A stretch of DNA of 64,000 bases from Cephalopachus bancanus. Taxonomy: Eukaryota; Chordata; Mammalia; Primates; Tarsiidae. Below are positions 56,871-64,000 of this stretch, one piece after another; positions within the stretch are counted from its first letter, which is position 1, and every line of letters starts with the position of its first letter. A program made the translations under genes and the position numbers. The stretch covers positions 2,046,001-2,110,000 of the forward strand of contig JAPVLO010000384.1 in NCBI GenBank assembly GCA_027257055.1. Direction: 5' to 3'. The notes beneath the pieces were generated by a model. It made no database searches. It had not been told where the DNA came from and was given only the letters and a program-made list of their open reading frames with translations.

Positions 56871-58199
56871 ATATAAATGAGAAGAAGAAGTTGACGGGAA
56901 GCTAAAAATATTCCAAAGCTTTCTAAGGATTGGAGAGATAACTTTGACATTCAGACCCAGCAGAATGGATGGACGTTGATGCATGTGTTGGCCATTGAAT
57001 TGAAATCCCAGAAAAATACATACCCTAGCTCTAAAACCTAAGAGGAAGAAAATATGCCCTTGGAAAAAGGGAAGAACAGAGTTACCCTATTCCATCCAAA
57101 AACCATGCCGCATCAAGAGCAGCTGGTATTAGCTACAAGACAAAACAAAATCTACCACTCTTTGGGGGAAAATAGCACAGATCTCAAACTTCTATATTAC
57201 ATCACCTTCAATATACTTATCAAGTATATTGCTGGATATGTTGAGAAGAAGGAAAATTTGACTGATCCGTGAAGAATGAAAGCAGTCAATAGAAGTAAAC
57301 CCAGAAATGATTCTAAAATTGTGGTCAGTCCAAAAACTTGACTACATTTAGTAAATGAAAGAAAAACAGAACTAAATGCGGATAAATTGGATAAATCCAT
57401 AGAGTATTTCCATTGAAGATTAGAATCTATAAAATAATCCAATGACTATTCTAGAGTTATACATACATATATTTGTTGAGGTCTGACAAATTTGCAAAGT
57501 TACCACTCTGTGTTTAGGTTGGCAGCACTGTACAAATTGGAACACCCTCCTTACTTACCTGATGTGTCCCCCGCCCCCACAGTGACTTTTTCCTTTACCC
57601 GAAGATAAAGGAAATTTTTAAAGGAAGACATTTGATGACATTCAGGACCCTGAGGTTAATATGACAATGACTCTGATGGCCAGTCCAGAGAAAGAGTTCC
57701 AAAATTGCTTTGGCGGGTGGGCTAAGTTCTGGCATTGGTGCACAGTTTTCCAAGGGCAGTACTTCGAAAGTGACCCCAGTGATAATCAGCAATGAGGTTT
57801 GTAACACTTTTTCTAGGATGAGTTCATGAACTTAATTGTTGTGTGTGTGTGTATATATATATGATGCAGAATGCATTGCATGGTTTTTACCAGCAATCTG
57901 GATAAAGCAAAAGAAAAGCTAACAAACTAGTGGGCAGAAGATTATCTAGAATGAGAGAGAAGAAAGAATGAAAAACTAAACTGAACAGGACATAACAGAG
58001 ATAGAATGAAAGAAGTCTCGTCCATGCAGCTTGTATTACAGAAGGCAGAGATAAACAACAGAGTTAAGCTGTAGTAAAGTTTTTAGGTTGTGAGAGATGG
58101 TAGAAATACTAATATAAAGTAGACTGCTTTAAGCGAAGCTTGCATTTTGTAATTTCTAGAATAACCAGTAAGTTAATAGTACTAAAAGGATTGCATAAG
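56871..58199. other. Unassigned DNA
   Basis: Small (GT)n(AT)n tract at 57841-57862. Several A+T-rich frames of up to 81 codons show no domain. Confidence 0.4.
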
Positions 58200-58513
58200 G
58201 TGAAAGTAAAAGCCGGGCTTGGTGGTTCAGTCTGTAATCCCGCCTTTGGTAGACTGAGGTGAGTGGATTGCCTGAGCCCGTGGGTTGAAGACCCGCCTGG
58301 GCAACTTGGCGAGACCTCATCTCTACAATAAATCAAAAAGGAGCCGGACGTGGTAGTGCGCGCCTGTAGTTCCAACTACTTGGAAGGCTGAGGCGGAAGG
58401 ACCGCCGGAGCCCAGCAGGTGGAGGCCACGGTGGCCGGGAGAGGCCACTGCACTCCAGTCTGGGTGACAGAGTGAGACTCCAACTCAAAAAAAAAAAAAA
58501 AGTGAAAGTAAAA
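58200..58513 (+). mobile_element. Alu SINE, full length, with 12-bp TSD
   Basis: TSD 'gtgaaagtaaaa' at 58200-58211 and 58502-58513. The body has 'tctctacaataaatc' and ends 'gactccaactc' plus an A tail of about 15. Confidence 0.98.
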
Positions 58514-58538
58514 AGTTAATAGAGTGGAAAAAAAAGAA

Positions 58539-58540
<2 letters not shown>

Positions 58541-58578
<38 letters not shown>
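58541..58578. repeat. Microsatellite (CA)n
   Basis: About 18 CA units. Confidence 0.97.
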
Positions 58579-58583
<5 letters not shown>

Positions 58584-59301
58584 GTTAATGCAAAATAAAT
58601 CAGAAAAAATTAAGGGAACAAATAAAAGAGAGACAAATAAAAAAACATGTCAAGATTACAGGCACTAAAATGAGTAATTATGTTAACTGTTGACATAATA
58701 ACATTTTAGATTGGATTAAAAGATAGAACTAAAAGTCATAGCTTGGCAGATACTGGAATAGAAAATAATAATAAAAATAAAAGAAAATAAATGGTTTTGA
58801 AGGAAACAGGAGAAAGAAAATAATAAAAAAGGAGCAGAATTAATGAAATTTAAAATATGCATTCATTATAGAAAATTAGCAAAGTCAAAAGTTTATTTTC
58901 TGAAATGACTACTAAAACCACTAAACAACAATTAAAATGTATCCAAAAAAGTCAGAAAACATAAATCACTAATATCATCAATAGAACAGTTTTATATTAT
59001 TAGGGATTCTATAAACATCAAAAGGATAGTGACAAAATTATTATTTGTCAATTATACCTCAATAAAGAAAAAAACATAATGAGGGAATATTTTATAGTAA
59101 TAAAATCAGCAATTTGACTAAAGTAGGCAAATTCCTTAAAAATATAATTTATCAGAATAAACAAAAGAGGTGCATACTTATTAGATGCAATGACTAACTT
59201 AGTAATACAAGTTTATCGTTATTAAATTAATACTCATTTAGTATTTTCATAAGTATATTTAATAAAACAGGATTGTATTTATTATGCAAATTGAAAAACA
59301 T

Positions 59302-59576
59302 TGAATAATTCTTTTCTTTAAGTTGGAATCTCACTCTGCTCACGGTCACTACAGCCTCGACTTGCTGAACTCAGGCTATCCTTCTGCCTCAACCTTTCAA
59401 GTAACTGGAATTTCAGGCATGCACTACCACCCCCAGCTAATTTTTGATTTATTGTAGAGATAGGGTCTCGCCAAGTTGCCCATTCTGGTCTCCAAACTCT
59501 GGACCCAGGCAGTCTGGCCTCTGCCTCCCAAAATGCTGCAATTACAGGCTTGAGCCACCAAGCCCGGTTGAATAAA
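59302..59576 (-). mobile_element. Alu SINE, diverged, with short TSD
   Basis: 'ttgaataa' at 59302-59309 and 59569-59576. Antisense. About 30 bp is missing from the right monomer near 59338. It ends 'gagccaccaagcccgg'. Confidence 0.93.
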
Positions 59577-59740
59577 TGTTAAAAGTAGAATGAACTAAAA
59601 ACTTCTCACAGAGAAAACTCTAGGCCCCATCTCTTCTCTGGCGAATTCCATCATATATTTAAGGGAGAAATAATACATAGTTTACATATTTGTGGTTTAG
59701 AAAATGGAGGAGAATTGAATACTTTCCATTTTATTATATG

Positions 59741-60060
59741 AGGCCAACATATTCTTTTTTGTGTGTGGAGTTGGAGTCCCACTCCGTCGCCCAGACTGGA
59801 GTGCAGTGGCCGCTCCCAGCCACCGCAGTCTCAACCTGCTGGGCTCCGGCGATCCTTCCCCTCAGCCCTCTGAGTAGCTGGAACTACAGGCGTGCACTAC
59901 TACGCTCGGCTAATTTTTTATTTATTGTAGAGACGAGTCCTTGCCAAGTTGCCCAGGCGGGTCTCGAACCCGCGGGCTCAGGCAATCCACTCACCTCAGC
60001 CTCCCAAAGCGCGAGATTACAGGCTGAGCCACCGAGCCCAGCTTAGGCCAACATATTCTT
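59741..60060 (-). mobile_element. Alu SINE, full length, with perfect 16-bp TSD
   Basis: TSD 'aggccaacatattctt' at 59741-59756 and 60045-60060. Antisense body 59757-60044. The tail is 'ttttgtgtgtgg' rather than pure T. The B-box complement is intact near 59965. Confidence 0.98.
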
Positions 60061-60545
60061 GACACAGGGACACAACATAAAAAGAAAGTTACATACCAGT
60101 ATGACTCTTGACAAAACATTGTCAAAAATTAATAAATAAATCCAATAATATATATTGTTAAAGCATAATGATGGTTGGTTTAACATTAACTAATCCACAT
60201 AATTCACCACACTAATATAATAAAATGTGAGTGTGTTTTATAGTAGATGAAGAAATCATTTTTTAGCCTCAGAACTCATTTATAATAAAATTTCAGCAAG
60301 TTTACAGTAGATGACAGTTTTCTGCACTCAATAAAAGACATTTACTAAAAAAATACTTATCATAACTGATGATGAAATATTAAGATTGGGAATAGTACAA
60401 GGCTGTCTGCTCTTATTATTTCTATACAACATTATATTAGAAATCTTAATCTGTACACTAAGGCCAAGAAAAAAAAATTCAAAAATTAGGAGACAATTGA
60501 AACTGCTTATCAGTGGAAATTATGGATATGTACATAGTAATTGTT

Positions 60546-61564
60546 AATGAATCAGCATGATATGAACACAGGAATAAGGGGCTCTGGGTATTGAAGGTAA
60601 AGTGATTTAGTCTTCACTGTCCCCCAAAATTGATACATTAAACAGTTCAGAATAGATCTATACAATTTTTGCAATATAAGCCCTAAGATTCTTGTTCTCT
60701 CCCCATGCCCACCCAACCACAAACAAGAATTCCAATTTTCCTACAAAATATTTTTTGTCATTTAACATTTTCCCTATAGAAAAGTCAATGTATAAAACTC
60801 TTCTCGGAACTTTCTATAATATAAACATAATTTATAATATACACAATTTGTAGATTCTTGACAAGCTTGTTTTGCCACATGTTGTATTAAATGGGTTAGA
60901 AGAAAGTTCTTAGTAAGAAAGTTATCAGAAATCCATCTTTTTAGCAATAATACATTACTAAACTATTACTCAGACCTGAGACCTGCTCCTAATCATCACA
61001 CCTATGTTTGCTTAAGTAAGTGTCCAAGTGACTCAACGGAACTAATTCGTTTTCTTTTATTTCTTTTTTCTGACTAAAAATGGAAACAAGAACATGTGTT
61101 CACCTTGCTTGTCAAGGATTCTTAGTGATTCAATCTGACAGAATTTTTTTCTTCTTTTCACTGACACTACTTTGTTTTTCCTTCTGTTCCAAAATTTATG
61201 TAATAAGAATTGATATATAATCCTCATGATATGAAGAAGTTTGGAAAAAAAATTGCTCATGCATGAGGACTCAAAGTGAAGTATCTGTGTACATTACAAT
61301 TTCCCTGTTTCATCATGTTCCTCTCTAACAGAATAATTTTTATTCTCCAAACTTTGTTTTTCCAAGGTGCAGTCCTTCCTATTCAAACTTTTTCTGCTAA
61401 TTCAATGAAATTAACATCATGCTGATCAGTGAGGACTTGCTAGAGGCTTAGATGACATTATTATTATCATTATTCTCATCATTGTTATTATTGTGCTTAA
61501 TGGCTTTCCAAACTCTATATGCTGGACAAGGTACTGTTGTTAAGTAATAAAGTGATTCTGGTGT
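60546..61564. other. Unassigned A+T-rich DNA
   Basis: No feature recognised. Confidence 0.4.
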
Positions 61565-61800
61565 TGGGCTTCTTGAATTTGAATTCTAGTACTTACCCAT
61601 GCTTAGTTGCATGATCTTGGACAAGTTGCTTAGTCTCCTAATACTTTTGTTTTCTAATTTGCAAAATGAAAATTATAATAATATTCTAACTCATAGAAAT
61701 ATTTTGAGAAAATGAGATAATTCCTGTAAATGAGAAAACACACACAGAAGACTTAAAGGAAACTTAGAATATTCTAGGTGCATAAGAAATTTATTATCAC
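61565..61800 (+). mobile_element. MIR SINE, nearly complete
   Basis: 'gaattctagtacttaccc', 'gttgcatgatcttggacaag', 'ttgcttagtctcctaat', 'gttttctaatttgcaaaatg' and 'gaaaatgagataattcctg' follow the MIR order. Confidence 0.75.
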
Positions 61801-62299
61801 TGTTAACATAACCATGGCTTCAAATTTGCCTTCTTAAAGAGAATAACCCATTCTTTTCTAGTTTCCTATATATCGATCTTTACATTTAAAGTCTTCATAA
61901 TACATAAGAGAATTAGGATACTAAAAAACAGGAAGAAAAGAATAAAAACTGACATAGTTAGCTTTTCTCTCTTTGAACTCCTTGTCAAAAAGTATTCCAA
62001 AATTAAAATAAATTTGATGAATTGAAGAATGAGAGAAATCTCCGGGCTTAGCAAATCTTCCAATTTCCCAGAAGAAAATTATCTGAGGTGCTTGGGTGAG
62101 TCAAGGGCCCCTAAGTTTAGAGTAGCATCTGGGAAGAACCACAGGTGTCAGGGCAGTGCTTTGATGGTGTGGCATTTTAGCATCCATCAGGCATGTATGT
62201 TAATTTTATGCTTACTCTGCTGTGGCCCTCTGTTTGAGGTTATGATGGAATGTCATTGCTTCACTCTGTCTTACAGGGTCACGCCATCATCACTTGTAC
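61801..62299. other. Unassigned DNA
   Basis: A 120-codon frame (62029-62391) overlaps this and the next feature. It has no recognisable domain. Confidence 0.4.
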
Positions 62300-62395
62300 A
62301 CGAAGAAACCCAGATGCAGAGAAGCCACCCCAGGTCAGCCAATGATCCCCTGCAGAAGTTCAAGTTCTGCACCTGGTCTGTCTCTCTCTGATAGT
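62300..62395 (-). mobile_element. MIR SINE fragment, antisense
   Basis: 'cacgaagaaacccagatgca', 'gagaagccaccccaggtcag' and 'tctgcacctggtctgtctc' match the reverse MIR. The AG at its left edge and the GT inside could mimic splice sites but are explained by the repeat. Confidence 0.55.
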
Positions 62396-62628
62396 GAACA
62401 ACTTACCTACCTGGGAAAAAACATCCACAAAAATAAAAGTAAATATGCTTATTGACATGGATTTAAAACTCATGTCAATAAAAAAGGGGGGTGGGGAATA
62501 AAACTAAATATCAAAAAATTTTAACTCCTAGGGAGACAGTAGAAAACATCCATGCGTGATATTAACAACTCCCAAATTGAGAAACAGGACACAAACAACA
62601 TCCAAAACTGATATTATAATTTCTAAAT

Positions 62629-63070
62629 GTCGATATTTAACAGACAAACTGGAAGAAGAACCTGGTAGACATGTCCTACAACTAAGGAGTGTTAGATCAA
62701 GAAAACAAGCAGATGGGAAAAGAGAGACCAGAGACGCAGGCAGTTCAACAGCAACAGGAACGCAGGGTTATTTATAGGTGGAAAGGTGCAGAGTAAGACT
62801 GCAGGTGAGACTGGAGCCCCCTGCCACCTACAGACGAGGGCAACTATAGGGCTTGAAGGGAAAATTTTGTGGTTGGCATTGCGGTGGGGAGGGGAGGGGG
62901 TACCTAAGGCTTGTGGTTAAGTAAGTTGGGAGGAAACCTTGCTGTTAGGCTAGGTGTAATGTTCAGCAGCTTTGGCCCAGTTGATCATTTTTCATGCTGG
63001 TGTAATTTGCAAAAGGGCAGAGACCATTCAAAATGGTGTCTCTAAGGCTAACAAGAAGTAACCTTCACAA
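62629..63070 (-). mobile_element. Possible solitary LTR
   Basis: On the minus strand it would run from 'tgtgaagg' (about 63070) to '...cgaca' (about 62629). It has a C-rich U3-like part, a TATA-like 'ctataaataacc' at about 62770, and a T-rich downstream part. It has TG...CA ends but no matching short TSD. It is a candidate only. Confidence 0.35.
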
Positions 63071-63307
63071 TCAAATTAAAAGAAGAAAATATTTAATAAA
63101 AAAAAAACTCAACATAAATAATAATTAAACTACCAGAGTCTGAGAGAACAGATTCAAGAACATTGGCATCCAAGTCATTTTTTGGGGAATAGAACTAGTG
63201 AAAGACATAATAATAAATAAAATTACAGAAAAAAAATTTTTTCTGAGTAGGAATTCTGGGTCTCATAATGCAAATGGATTAAAAATTATATACAGGGCTA
63301 ACTATAA

Positions 63308-63680
63308 CAACAACACTGTGCTGAGTGTTCAGCAGTTTTTGACTAAAAACTACAGGATTCCCTTGCCTTACCTTCCCTATTCACCCAATCTTGCCCCAAG
63401 ATACTATTTTTGTTTTGCTTGTTTCCCTGGATAAAAAAGTCCTCAAAGGGAAACATTCTGCCAATGTGAAAGTGGTGAAACAAAAACCAGTCAAGGCACT
63501 TTTTAAAAGACATCAAAATTGACAAATTCAAACACTGTTCTGAGCAGTAGAAAAAGAGTCTCGATAGGTGTATTGCATCAAACAGTATTAATCCTTTGAA
63601 GGTGACTGAAGTTTAAACATGTAAGAGTAAACACATAATTTTTATAAATAAATTTCAGGTTTTGGGGGATTCCCCGCATA
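63308..63680 (+). mobile_element. Mariner transposase 3' fragment with TIR
   Basis: Frame text SVQQFLTKN and PYSPNLAPRYYF (63375-63410), then LKGKHSANVKVVKQKPVKALF in another frame, and a worn 'SFEGD' end, followed by 'ggtgactgaagtttaaacatg' and the terminal 'caggttttgggggattcccc'. The third catalytic Asp of the DD34D triad (normally SPDLAP) is Asn. Stops and a frameshift also break it. Same family as 12745-13307. Confidence 0.8.
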
Positions 63681-64000
63681 TACTAGTGTTGGGCTTCTTG
63701 AGTACAAAATAGAAACCAGAACCGAGAAGAAAATATTTACAGATAAAGAGAAGGAAAACAAAATATCTACAGGGAGATTTTAAAAAACTAAATATTTAAT
63801 AAGACATTGTTGAATAGAAAATAGGGCCATATTTATTTTTGTTTTTGTTGATTATTATAGTAAAATGAAGACTAAAATTTTTTACAGCACTTTTGTCTGG
63901 TAATAATAGAAAAATAACATTCGGAGTGGAGAAACAAAGTAAAACATCATATTGTCCTACTCAGTGGGCATTAACAAAAGTGTTGAAGTCGGAAAAACAA
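63681..64000. other. Unassigned DNA to window end
   Basis: No feature recognised. Confidence 0.4.

Larger units (their letters stand above)
58590..60545 (+). pseudogene. Old L1 ORF2 fragment, interrupted by two Alus
   Basis: A worn L1 ORF2 in sense orientation. At 58800-59180 it matches the region between endonuclease and RT ('aataaaaaaggagcagaatt', 'gtttattttctgaaatgac'). At 59615-59660 is 'aaactctaggccccatctc' (RT 'GPDGF' region), continued at 60060-60500 with 'tttaacattaactaatcca' and 'gtacaaggctgtctgctc', and ending near the FADD site at about 60530. Alus at 59302-59576 and 59741-60060 split it. It is of the ancient layer, like the 2-9 kb L1. No ORF remains. The 5' limit is uncertain. 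Confidence 0.75.

Noticed and set aside
62029..62391. Possible exon with AG/GT-like edges near 62276 and 62333
   Set aside because: The part near the supposed donor is explained by an antisense MIR, and the reading frame has no recognisable domain.

Overview
This window looks like a gene-poor stretch of a primate nuclear genome, A+T-rich and packed with retrotransposons. I found no convincing host protein-coding exon, rRNA, tRNA, CRISPR array or bacterial-type feature. The dimeric 7SL-derived SINEs are Alu elements, so the host is a primate. Their shared variants (left monomer with 'ctcatctctacaataaatc', right monomer with 'ggagcccagcaggtcgagg', 3' end 'gactccaactc') differ from the human, lemur and galago Alus I know. 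By exclusion I infer a non-anthropoid primate, most likely a tarsier; that species call rests on memory of Alu subfamilies and is only moderately secure.

Layout. 1-2 kb: mostly unassigned, with one L1 3' stub. 2.1-9.3 kb: an old, nearly full-length L1 on + (5'UTR, broken ORF1 and ORF2), interrupted by three Alus and a younger 5'-truncated L1. 9.5-18.4 kb: Alu, LINE-2-like remnants, an L1 3' end, a mariner DNA transposon, an antisense LTR fragment and a set of short segmental repeats. 18.37-24.75 kb: a near-full-length L1 on - with an 18-bp perfect target-site duplication (TSD) and about 340 bp of 3'-transduced flank. 24.75-33 kb: mainly unassigned DNA with MIR relics, two Alus and a tetranucleotide repeat. 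33-46.9 kb: several truncated L1s (one with a 5' inversion, one fused to half an Alu), Alus, and old DNA-transposon relics. 47.0-54.4 kb: a second near-full-length L1 on - that split an older MIR in two. 54.4-64 kb: MER5A, four Alus, an old L1 ORF2 fragment on +, a MIR, a possible LTR and a second mariner fragment.

Nothing here works as a gene network. The coding content is dead L1 ORF1/ORF2 and mariner transposase. What the window offers is a readable insertion history: nested insertions, TSDs, transduction, twin priming, possible template switching and microsatellite birth. Boundaries without a TSD are approximate (tens of bases). Repeat family names come from recognition by eye, not from a database search.
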